7,523 bases of DNA from an uncultured Collinsella sp. (GCA_900544225.1 UQUD01000091.1:1-7523), one strand, 5' to 3'; numbered from the stretch's first letter, positions 1-6,279 are shown. Translations and numbers: made by a program. Notes: generated by a model from the sequence alone, not told the origin.

Positions 1-12
1 CTCTTCCGATCT
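1..12. other. Residual Illumina adapter sequence (non-genomic)
   Basis: The first 12 bases, CTCTTCCGATCT, are identical to the 3' end of the standard Illumina adapters (GCTCTTCCGATCT). Read on the other strand this is AGATCGGAAGAG, the usual signature of read-through into the adapter. An exact 12-mer match placed precisely at the window edge is very unlikely by chance. The genomic sequence therefore probably begins at about base 13, and the window edge is probably a contig end. Confidence 0.9.
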
Positions 13-64
13 GCAGCGCAGCGAGAATGTTTGAGCACGGGATGATATAGGCGGGCGCCCCGGG

Positions 65-84
65 GACGGACGACCTACTCCGTC
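65..84 (-). repeat. Short inverted repeat over the def stop codon
   Basis: GACGGA and TCCGTC (65-70 and 79-84) are perfectly complementary with an 8-base loop that contains the def TAG stop. The stem is only 6 bp and no T-run follows on the minus strand, so a terminator is not supported. The adjacent palindromes GGGCGCCC (53-60) and CCCCGGGG (58-65) make this GC-rich end potentially structured. No gene can be supported in bases 13-74. Confidence 0.3.
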
Positions 85-611
85 TCGCCCGGTCGAGCGC
101 CGCGAGCCAGGGCGTCCTGGTACTCCTTGACGGCCTTGAGCCTCTGCATGGGCTTCAGTCGCTCGAACATGGTGTTGCCGTGCAGGTGATCGATCTCGTG
201 CTGCAGGCACACGCAGAATAAATCGCCCGTGGCCTCGTAGCGAATCAGGTTGGCGTCCAGGTCGTACGCCTCGACGACGACATGGTCGGGACGCTCGATC
301 TCGCAGCTAATGCCGGGGATGGACAGGCAGCCCTCGCTAAACGGCACCAGATGGTCGCTCTGCTCAACAATGACAGGGTTGATGAGCACGTACGGGTCAT
401 AGTCGTTCTTGTCGCTGTAATCGCAGTCGATGGTGACGAGCTGAATGAGCTCGCCGATCTGCGGGGCAGCCAGACCGCAACCGCCGTTGTCGAACATCAT
501 CTTCTTCATCTTCTCGGCAAGCGCCTCGATCGCCGGGGTAATCTCCTCGATGACGGCGCACTCCTGGCGCAGACGAGGGTCGGGCGACAGTACGATTCCG
601 TTGGCTTCCAT
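75..611 (-). CDS. def: Peptide deformylase
   Basis: A cytoplasmic metalloenzyme that removes the formyl group from the N-terminal methionine of nascent proteins. All three family motifs are present (numbering from the start chosen here, 178 residues): GCGLAAPQIG at 44-53, EGCLSIP at 93-99 with the metal ligand Cys95, and QHEIDHLHG at 137-145 with ligands His138 and His142 and the catalytic Glu139. The length is normal for the family. Two ATGs lie six bases apart, at 617 and 611. The Shine-Dalgarno AAAGGA (617-622) abuts the first but stands 5 bases from the second, the same spacing as for metK, so 611 is preferred. The gene starts 18 bases after the priA stop and is probably translated from the same transcript. 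The stop is TAG. The motifs leave little doubt about function; only the exact start is open. Confidence 0.96.
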   Translation of the reverse strand: MEANGIVLSPDPRLRQECAVIEEITPAIEALAEKMKKMMFDNGGCGLAAPQIGELIQLVTIDCDYSDKNDYDPYVLINPVIVEQSDHLVPFSEGCLSIPGISCEIERPDHVVVEAYDLDANLIRYEATGDLFCVCLQHEIDHLHGNTMFERLKPMQRLKAVKEYQDALARGARPGETE

Positions 612-616
612 GGCCA

Positions 617-622
617 TCCTTT
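617..622 (-). promoter_or_regulatory. Ribosome binding site deciding the def start
   Basis: AAAGGA on the minus strand lies 5 bases upstream of the ATG at 611. It overlaps the first base of the upstream in-frame ATG at 617, leaving that ATG with no spacing. This supports a 178-residue protein beginning MEANGIV rather than the 180-residue version beginning MAMEANG. Confidence 0.65.
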
Positions 623-629
623 CGGGTTG

Positions 630-3083
630 TTACATCAAATCATAGGCGTCGACGTCAACGCTCACGCTCACGCCGCGCACGGAGCCCACCTCTTTGAGGC
701 AGGCGTCGATATCATCAGAGACATGGTACCCCACGGGCGACTTCACAAGCAGATGGAAGCGATAACGGTCCTTGGCTCTCTCGATTACACACGAAGCCGG
801 GCCCAGCACCTGCGGCACAGCGCTACCCACCTGCAAAAAATCGGGAGCGGCGGCATGCCAGCGGCGCTTGAGCAACTTTGCGATGCGCCCAATGTAATCC
901 TGCGCCTCGTCACGATTCGCCGACCACACCAAAATGTTAACCAGGCGCACAAACGGCGGATACAGCGCGTCGCGACGCTGGTCCAAGTCGTAGTCGGTAA
1001 AGATCGAGCGATCATGCTCGGCAACGGCGCGAATGACCGGGTCCTCGGGCAGATAGGTCTGGATAATGACCTCGCCAGGGCGATCGCCGCGCCCGGCACG
1101 GCCGGCGACCTGCTCCAGCAGATCGTAGGCGCGCTCCCCTGCGCGAAAGTCGGGCAGCTTGAGGGCGAAGTCGGCATTGACCACGCCTACGAGCGTGACC
1201 TCGGGAAAATCGAGACCCTTTGCGATCATTTGGGTGCCCAGCAACACGGCACAATCCGCCGCATCGAACTGCTCGAGCAGCTTTTTGTGCGCATCCTTGC
1301 CGCGCGTGGAATCGGCATCCATGCGAATAATGGCGACATCCTCGGGAAGCATCTGGTGCAGTGCGTCCTCGATCTGCTGCGTTCCCAGACCCATTTTTGC
1401 CAGGTAGCGACTGCCACATTTGGGGCATCGGCTCGTGGGCGCGGGATACGGCTGCACGCGCCAAGACGAACCGCAGGTGTGACATTGCAGCGTGTGCGTG
1501 CGCTCGTGATATGTAAGCGCGGTGGAGCAGTGATTGCAGGTGGGGACGCATCCGCACTCGCGGCACATCAAGAACGGCGCAAAGCCACGGCGGTTGTGCA
1601 ACAGCACGGCCTTCTCGCGGCGCTCGACCACACGCTCCAAGCCCTCCATCAAGGGTTTTGAGAACATGCAGCGGCTGCCATGCGAGAACTCGCGGCGCAG
1701 GTCGGCAATGCGGACAGTCGGCAGCACGGCGTGTCCCGGGCGCTCGGGCATCTCGACGCGCGTCCAGGTGGCACCGTTATACATGCCACGGCGGCAGCGG
1801 TCGAGAGCCTCGGCCGAGGGCGTGGCGGAGCCCAACACAAGCGGGCAGCGGTAACGCCGCGCCATCTCTGCCGCCACCTCGCGCGCGTGGTAGCGCGGAC
1901 TGGAACCCTGCTTGTAACTGGTCTCATGCTCCTCGTCGATGATGATGAGGCCCAAGTCGCTGAGCGGGCAAAAGAGCGCCGAGCGGGCGCCCACGACCAC
2001 GCGAGCGGCACCGCTGGCGACCATATCCCACTGGTCCAGGCGCTCGCCAGCCGAAAGGCGGGAATGGAACACGGCGACCGTCTCGCCAAAGCGCGAGCGG
2101 AAGCGGCCGACAGTTTGGGCCGTCAGCGAGATCTCGGGCACGAGCACGCAAGCCGAGTGACCGGCCGCGAGCACGCGCTCGATAGCGGAGAGGTAGACCT
2201 CGGTTTTGCCGGAGCCCGTAACACCGTCCACGAGCACCACGTCGCCGTGGGCGTCAAGACGGGCACGCTCAATCTGCGCGAGCGCTTGCCGTTGACCGTT
2301 GGTGAGTGCCACCGGCGCCTTACCGCTTGCCGAGGACAGCGTGGTCTGCTCGCTGCAACCGCGCCAGGCGCGGCGCTCTTCCACCACCACGACGCCTCTT
2401 TTTTCAAGCGCTTTGATGGTCGCCGACATGCTGTTGTAGAGCAGGTTGAGATCGCGCGTCGTGACCGGGCCGCATTGGAGCGCCTCGATGAGCTGACGCT
2501 GGCGGACCGCGGTCTTGGGAGGCGTGTAGTCGAAACCCTCGGGCGTAAGCATGACCCAGCGGTTTTGGATGGGTTTAACGGCGGGGCGCTCAACGGTCCA
2601 CACACCGTCATCGCCCTTGACCACGCGCGGGCTGCCGCCCGGAGGCAAAAACAGGCGCAGGCACTCGGAAAGCGTCGCGACGTACTCGCGGCTCATCCAG
2701 TGCGCGATGCGGGCAGCCTCGGCGGTAAAGAGCGGTTTGCTGAGGATGGCTTCGACGGGCTTGATGCGCGAAGGGTCGAGGGCGTTGTTACCTTGCAGGT
2801 CACCAAGCTCGGGCGCAATGTCGACGATGTAGCCTGCGGCGGCACGGTTGCCAAAGTGGACCAGGACCGTCGATCCGACCTGGGCCTCGTTGGCAAGGGA
2901 CTCGGGGATGCTGTAAGCAAACGGTTCGGACAGCGCACGGGTGGGGATGTCGAGAACCACGCTCGTGTAGGCGGCGATGGGCTCAGGCACAGGCTCGGGC
3001 TTGGCCGGGGCGGCAGCGGATGCCGGCGCCGCCAGAGTCTTCTCCGGTTCCGGCGAACCAAAGAGCGTTAGTTGTTCAGCCAT
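630..3083 (-). CDS. priA: Primosomal protein N' (replication restart helicase PriA)
   Basis: A superfamily 2 DNA helicase that recognises stalled or repaired forks and starts replisome reloading. The protein has 817 residues, longer than the roughly 730 of E. coli PriA. Residues 1-38 are a Pro/Ala/Glu-rich tail containing QLTLF at 4-8. The 3'-DNA-binding domain follows at about 40-140, then a winged-helix region at about 175-250. Helicase motifs are intact: Walker A GVTGSGKT 287-294, DEEH 383-386, GSATP 418-422, GTQMIAKGLDFP 616-627 and QVAGRAGRG 658-666. Eight zinc-ligand cysteines are present (507, 510, 516, 519, 534, 537, 553, 556). The C-terminal domain runs from about 705 to the end. The start is set by AGGAGG at 3094-3099, 10 bases upstream, and the only nearby upstream ATG hits a stop after two codons. 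It is followed by def 18 bases later. Unlike Mycobacterium-type PriA, described as lacking recognisable helicase motifs, this one appears catalytically competent. Confidence 0.97.
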   Translation of the reverse strand: MAEQLTLFGSPEPEKTLAAPASAAAPAKPEPVPEPIAAYTSVVLDIPTRALSEPFAYSIPESLANEAQVGSTVLVHFGNRAAAGYIVDIAPELGDLQGNNALDPSRIKPVEAILSKPLFTAEAARIAHWMSREYVATLSECLRLFLPPGGSPRVVKGDDGVWTVERPAVKPIQNRWVMLTPEGFDYTPPKTAVRQRQLIEALQCGPVTTRDLNLLYNSMSATIKALEKRGVVVVEERRAWRGCSEQTTLSSASGKAPVALTNGQRQALAQIERARLDAHGDVVLVDGVTGSGKTEVYLSAIERVLAAGHSACVLVPEISLTAQTVGRFRSRFGETVAVFHSRLSAGERLDQWDMVASGAARVVVGARSALFCPLSDLGLIIIDEEHETSYKQGSSPRYHAREVAAEMARRYRCPLVLGSATPSAEALDRCRRGMYNGATWTRVEMPERPGHAVLPTVRIADLRREFSHGSRCMFSKPLMEGLERVVERREKAVLLHNRRGFAPFLMCRECGCVPTCNHCSTALTYHERTHTLQCHTCGSSWRVQPYPAPTSRCPKCGSRYLAKMGLGTQQIEDALHQMLPEDVAIIRMDADSTRGKDAHKKLLEQFDAADCAVLLGTQMIAKGLDFPEVTLVGVVNADFALKLPDFRAGERAYDLLEQVAGRAGRGDRPGEVIIQTYLPEDPVIRAVAEHDRSIFTDYDLDQRRDALYPPFVRLVNILVWSANRDEAQDYIGRIAKLLKRRWHAAAPDFLQVGSAVPQVLGPASCVIERAKDRYRFHLLVKSPVGYHVSDDIDACLKEVGSVRGVSVSVDVDAYDLM

Positions 3084-3093
3084 GGCCCCAGCA

Positions 3094-3099
3094 CCTCCT
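3094..3099 (-). promoter_or_regulatory. Strong Shine-Dalgarno of priA
   Basis: AGGAGG on the minus strand, 10 bases before the ATG at 3083. It fixes the start and therefore places the N-terminal MAEQLTLFG tail in the translated protein. Confidence 0.75.
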
Positions 3100-3114
3100 A
3101 TCCCATACGTCTAC

Positions 3115-3148
3115 AGAAACAAGAGCCCCGCTCGGGTGAACGGGGCTC
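3115..3148 (-). terminator. Intrinsic terminator downstream of gltX
   Basis: On the minus strand GAGCCCCG and CGGGGCTC (3141-3148 and 3123-3130) form a perfect 8-bp GC-rich stem with a 10-base loop, followed by the T-rich TTGTTTCT. It lies 23 bases beyond the gltX stop codon and only about 30 bases ahead of the priA start codon. priA therefore either has a promoter overlapping this terminator or depends partly on read-through from gltX. Confidence 0.75.
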
Positions 3149-3171
3149 GGATACATACGTTTGCGCAGCGA

Positions 3172-4647
3172 TTACAGCGCCATCGTGCGGGCGCGGTCGA
3201 TGCGCGCCAGGCAGTCGTCGCGACCGACGAGTGCCATGGTCTCGCCCAGCGGAGGGCTCACCATGTTGCCGCAAACGGCAACGCGCACGGCCTGGAACAC
3301 CACGCGCTTCTTGAGGTCCATCTGCTCGGGCAGCGGTTCAAGCGCAGCGTCGATGTTCGCGGCTGTCCACTCGGCTACACCCTCAAGCGCGGCCTTGGCG
3401 GCGTCCAGGATGGCACCCATACCTTCCTTGGCCAGGCCCTTGTTGACGGACTTCTCGTCATACTCGAGCGTCTCGGCCGTGGCAAAGATGGGAGCGGCGA
3501 CGGTCACGGCGTCGGCCGGCATCTTGGTGCGCGGCTTGACAATGGCAGCGAGCGCGTCGATCCAGTCCTCGCCGTACTCGACGTTGCCCTCGATGAGGCC
3601 TGCTTCGTGCAGCTCGGGGACCATGATCTCGTCGGCAAACTGCGCGTCGGACATGCCGTTGATGTACTCGGCATTGACCCAGTCGAGCTTCTTGGGATCA
3701 AAGGTCGCGGGATTCTTGGAGATGCGGTCGAGCGAGAACTTGCTGGCCAGGACGTCGCGCGGGATAATCGTGGTCTCGCCGTCGAGCGACCAGCCGAGCA
3801 GCGCCAGGTAGTTGACGAAGGCATCGGACAGGTAACCGGCGTCGCGATACTCCTCCACCGAGGTGGCGCCGTGGCGCTTGGAGAGCTTTTTGCCGTCGGC
3901 ACCCAGAATCATGGAGATGTGGGCGAACGTGGGCACGGGCGCGCCGAGGGCCTCGTAGACCATGACCTGGCGCGGGGTGTTGGACAGGTGATCGTCGCCG
4001 CGGATGACGTGGGTGATCTTCATCATGGCGTCGTCGACGACGGTCGCGAAGTTGTACGTGGGCGTGCCGTCGGAGCGGAAGATGACAAAGTCGTCGAGCT
4101 CCTTGGCATCGAAGGTCACCTCGCCGTGGACGGCGTCGTGGATGACGACGTCACCGCGGTCCTCGGGCACCTTGATGCGCAAGACGTAGGACTCGCCGGC
4201 CTCGATGCGGCGACGGGCCTCCTCGGGATCAAGATCGCGGCAACGACGCTGATAGCCCTGGAAGGGGTCCTTGCGCTCTTGCGCGGCCTTACGGTCGGCG
4301 TCGAGCTGCTCCTTGGTGCAGAAGCAGGGATAGGCCTTGCCCTCGTCCCAAAGCTTCTGGGCGGCCTGCTTATACAGGTCCAGGCGCTCGGTCTGGGCGT
4401 AGGGGCCATAGTCGCCGCCCACCTCGGGACCCTCGTCCCAGTCCAGGCCCAGCCAACGCATGGCGCGCAGAATGATCTGCGTGTTCTCGTCGGTGGAGCG
4501 GGTGGGGTCGGTGTCGTCGATGCGCAGGATGAACGTGCCGCCGTTTGAGCGGGCGAAAGCCCAGTTATAGATAGCGGTGCGGGCGCCGCCGATGTGCAGC
4601 TTGCCCGTCGGTGAGGGTGCAAAGCGGACGCGAACGTCTGATGCCAT
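3172..4647 (-). CDS. gltX: Glutamate--tRNA ligase
   Basis: A class I aminoacyl-tRNA synthetase that attaches glutamate to tRNA-Glu in the cytoplasm. From the ATG at 4647 it has 491 residues, close to the roughly 470-490 typical of the bacterial family. The N-terminus MASDVRVRFAPSPTGKLHIG carries the HIGH-type motif (HIGG 18-21), and the KMSKS-type loop is KLSKR at 254-258. The catalytic Rossmann fold occupies about 1-320 and the helical anticodon-binding domain the remainder. Cys108, Cys110 and Cys136 sit where E. coli GltX has zinc ligands, while the fourth ligand (His there) appears to be Asp138. An in-frame extension to 4794 exists, but GAGGAG at 4654-4659 lies 6 bases before the ATG at 4647 and the family N-terminus begins exactly there. 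The gene has its own terminator and is divergent from metK. Whether it also charges tRNA-Gln cannot be judged from this window. Confidence 0.96.
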   Translation of the reverse strand: MASDVRVRFAPSPTGKLHIGGARTAIYNWAFARSNGGTFILRIDDTDPTRSTDENTQIILRAMRWLGLDWDEGPEVGGDYGPYAQTERLDLYKQAAQKLWDEGKAYPCFCTKEQLDADRKAAQERKDPFQGYQRRCRDLDPEEARRRIEAGESYVLRIKVPEDRGDVVIHDAVHGEVTFDAKELDDFVIFRSDGTPTYNFATVVDDAMMKITHVIRGDDHLSNTPRQVMVYEALGAPVPTFAHISMILGADGKKLSKRHGATSVEEYRDAGYLSDAFVNYLALLGWSLDGETTIIPRDVLASKFSLDRISKNPATFDPKKLDWVNAEYINGMSDAQFADEIMVPELHEAGLIEGNVEYGEDWIDALAAIVKPRTKMPADAVTVAAPIFATAETLEYDEKSVNKGLAKEGMGAILDAAKAALEGVAEWTAANIDAALEPLPEQMDLKKRVVFQAVRVAVCGNMVSPPLGETMALVGRDDCLARIDRARTMAL

Positions 4648-4653
4648 GGATAT

Positions 4654-4659
4654 CTCCTC
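4654..4659 (-). promoter_or_regulatory. Ribosome binding site deciding the gltX start
   Basis: GAGGAG on the minus strand, 6 bases before the ATG at 4647. It rules out the 49-codon in-frame upstream extension, which would run through the candidate promoter and into the palindrome. Confidence 0.8.
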
Positions 4660-4687
4660 GATTGCAGGATGGATGTCTAACTGCACC

Positions 4688-4718
4688 AGTATAAAGCAAC
4701 AATGCGACCTCCGCACAA
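4688..4718 (-). promoter_or_regulatory. Candidate gltX promoter
   Basis: On the minus strand a good -10 element, TATACT (4688-4693, five of six to consensus), is preceded by a possible -35, TTGTGC (4713-4718), at a long 19-base spacing. Transcription would start roughly 35-40 bases ahead of the gltX ATG. The left arm of the palindrome begins 10 bases further upstream, so the element abuts the promoter without interrupting it. The -10 is convincing and the -35 is weak. Confidence 0.4.
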
Positions 4719-4727
4719 AGGGCACCG

Positions 4728-4819
4728 ACCTACTCATTGGGGACAGACTTAAATGACCAGTCTTTGGGGACGTTCTTAGTTTAAGGCCACTCATTTAAGC
4801 CTGTCCCCAATGAGTAGGT
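4728..4819. repeat. REP-like long inverted repeat between gltX and metK
   Basis: Bases 4728-4756 pair with 4791-4819 over 29 positions with a single mismatch (A4747 against C4800), enclosing a 34-base loop. The arms contain CTCATTGGGGACAG and its complement. The loop carries a further direct copy of TTGGGGAC (4764-4771). The arrangement resembles the GGGGACAG-type repetitive extragenic palindromes of many bacterial genomes, some of which are associated with REP-associated tyrosine transposases (RAYT). No transposase gene is present here. It sits between two divergent promoters rather than after a gene, so a terminator role is unlikely. The inverted repeat is certain; its class is an inference. 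Confidence 0.85.
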
Positions 4820-4829
4820 GCGGAAAGGG

Positions 4830-4857
4830 TGTGAATGTTGGATTTACGCGCTATGAT
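4830..4857 (+). promoter_or_regulatory. Candidate metK promoter
   Basis: A -10-like TATGAT (4852-4857, five of six to consensus) lies about 70 bases upstream of the metK ATG. The best upstream hexamer at normal spacing, TGTGAA (4830-4835, spacer 16), is a poor -35. The right arm of the palindrome ends 10 bases before this hexamer. If used, it gives a leader of about 60 bases containing the hairpin at 4876-4902. Confidence 0.35.
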
Positions 4858-4875
4858 GTGCCCTTGCATACAGAG

Positions 4876-4902
4876 CCCGGCGGAATGGTAACGGTCGCCG
4901 GG
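4876..4902 (+). promoter_or_regulatory. Hairpin in the metK leader
   Basis: CCCGGCG (4876-4882) and CGCCGGG (4896-4902) form a perfect 7-bp stem, extendable by one G-U pair, with an 11-13-base loop. It lies between the candidate promoter and the ribosome binding site AAAGGA (4915-4920, 5 bases before the ATG). metK leaders often carry SAM-sensing elements, but I do not recognise any known SAM riboswitch class here, and the leader is short. A regulatory role is a guess; the complementarity is plain. Confidence 0.35.
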
Positions 4903-4925
4903 ACACGTTATTCGAAAGGACAATC

Positions 4926-6206
4926 ATGTCAGAAGAGCTTCGTTCCATCCCGCCCCAACACGGATCGTTTGTGTTTACGTCGGAGTCGGTGACCGAAGGT
5001 CATCCCGATAAGATCGCCGACCAGATCAGCGACGCCGTCCTCGACGCAATCCTCGCCAAAGAAATAGAGCTGCAGGAGCAGGGCTATATTGCGCCCAACG
5101 GCGTGCCCGCCAACGTGGAAAACGTCCGCTGCGCCTGCGAGACCCTCGTGACCACCGGCACCGTCATCGTCGCCGGCGAGATCCGCACCCAGGCCTACGT
5201 CGACGTGCAGGAGATTGCCCGTGGCGTTATCCGCCGCATCGGCTACAACCGCGCCAAGTTTGGTTTTGACTGCGATACCTGTGGCGTTATGAGCCTCATC
5301 CACGAGCAGTCCCCCGATATCGCCCAGGGCGTCGACGAGTCGTTTGAGACCCAGACCGGCGCCACCACCGACCCGATCGACCTGATCGGCGCCGGCGACC
5401 AGGGCATGATGTTCGGATACGCCTCCAACGAGACCAAGACCCTCATGCCCATGCCGCACTACCTGGCAAGCCGCCTGGCCGAGCGCCTGTCCGCCGTGCG
5501 CCACGACGGCACCCTGCCCTATCTACGCCCCGACGGCAAGACCCAGGTCACCGTGCGCTACGAGGACGGCAAGCCCGTCGAGGTCACGACCATCGTCATC
5601 TCCACGCAGCACGCAGCCGAGATCGAAGACATGGGCAAGATCAAGGACGACCTCATCGAGCACGTCATCACCCCCGTCATGGCTGCCGAGAACATGCCGT
5701 GGGACAACGCCGACATCTACGTGAACCCCACCGGTCGCTTTGTCGTGGGCGGCCCCATGGGCGACACGGGCCTGACCGGCCGCAAGATCATCGTCGACAC
5801 CTATGGCGGCTACGGCCGTCACGGCGGCGGCGCCTTTAGCGGCAAGGACTGCACCAAGGTCGACCGCTCCGCCGCATACGCCGCTCGCTGGGTCGCCAAG
5901 AACGTCGTCGCCGCCAGCCTTGCCGACCGCTGCGAAGTCGAGCTGGCCTACGCCATCGGCGTGTCCAAGCCGTTGTCGATCATGATCGACACCTTTGGCA
6001 CCGCACATGTTGCCGAAGACAAGATCGTCGAGGCCGTGGAGAAGACCTTCGACCTGCGCCCGGGCGCCATCATCCGCGACCTGGACCTACGTCGCCCCAT
6101 CTACGAGAAGACGGCAGCCTACGGTCACTTTGGCCGCGAAGACCCCGACTTCACCTGGGAGAAAACCGACCGAGTCGAAGAACTCAAAGCAGCCTGCGGT
6201 CTGTAA
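4926..6206 (+). CDS. metK: S-adenosylmethionine synthetase
   Basis: Makes S-adenosylmethionine from methionine and ATP, supplying the cell's methyl donor; the enzyme acts as a cytoplasmic tetramer. The 426-residue protein begins with the typical TSESVTEGHPDK region (VTEGHPDK at 22-29). It has both family signatures, GAGDQG at 155-160 and GGGAFSGKD at 300-308, and the expected DIYVNPTGRFVVGGPMGD region at about 263-280. It is longer than the usual 380-400 residues, mainly because of about 20 extra residues at 47-67 between the first helix and the conserved RCACETLVTTG segment. The start is supported by AAAGGA 5 bases upstream and by the family N-terminus. It is divergent from gltX and is followed by a strong terminator, so it is probably transcribed alone. 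Confidence 0.97.
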   Translation: MSEELRSIPPQHGSFVFTSESVTEGHPDKIADQISDAVLDAILAKEIELQEQGYIAPNGVPANVENVRCACETLVTTGTVIVAGEIRTQAYVDVQEIARGVIRRIGYNRAKFGFDCDTCGVMSLIHEQSPDIAQGVDESFETQTGATTDPIDLIGAGDQGMMFGYASNETKTLMPMPHYLASRLAERLSAVRHDGTLPYLRPDGKTQVTVRYEDGKPVEVTTIVISTQHAAEIEDMGKIKDDLIEHVITPVMAAENMPWDNADIYVNPTGRFVVGGPMGDTGLTGRKIIVDTYGGYGRHGGGAFSGKDCTKVDRSAAYAARWVAKNVVAASLADRCEVELAYAIGVSKPLSIMIDTFGTAHVAEDKIVEAVEKTFDLRPGAIIRDLDLRRPIYEKTAAYGHFGREDPDFTWEKTDRVEELKAACGL

Positions 6207-6243
6207 GCTAACAAGAAAAGCCACAGCCAAATAAAAACGCACC

Positions 6244-6279
6244 AAAAGAAGTACCGGCTCCAACCGGTACTTCTTTTTT
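6244..6279 (+). terminator. Intrinsic terminator of metK
   Basis: Bases 6244-6257 and 6264-6277 pair perfectly over 14 bp with a 6-base loop (CTCCAA), and the 3' arm runs into TTCTTTTTTA. It lies 37 bases beyond the metK stop codon. The A-rich 5' side could also allow some function on the opposite strand, but there is no converging gene here. Confidence 0.93.

Noticed and set aside
36..38. A minus-strand GTG as the start of a gene following def
   Set aside because: There is no Shine-Dalgarno upstream, only nine codons precede the adapter, and the residues do not match Fmt.
282..3071. Two long plus-strand open frames (282-1661 and 1680-3071, about 460 codons each) opposite def and priA
   Set aside because: They are antisense shadows created by the G/C-biased third positions of priA and def. 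Their products show no family motif, and the minus-strand genes have full conserved motifs.
2977..4548. A 523-codon plus-strand open frame opposite gltX
   Set aside because: It lies antisense to an unmistakable gltX, crosses the gltX terminator and the priA start, and has a low-complexity composition without recognisable domains.
4648..4794. A 49-codon N-terminal extension of gltX
   Set aside because: It would run through the candidate promoter and the palindrome. The ATG at 4647 has a well-placed ribosome binding site and matches the family N-terminus.
4858..4925. A known SAM riboswitch in the metK leader
   Set aside because: The leader after the candidate promoter is only about 60 bases and contains a single hairpin. 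I could not find the conserved core of the SAM-I type.
4810..4992. A 60-codon plus-strand open frame overlapping the start of metK
   Set aside because: It begins inside the arm of the inverted repeat, overlaps metK in another frame, and has no ribosome binding site or recognisable product.
5523..6008. Minus-strand open frame opposite metK
   Set aside because: It is antisense to the conserved signature region of metK and is explained by codon bias.
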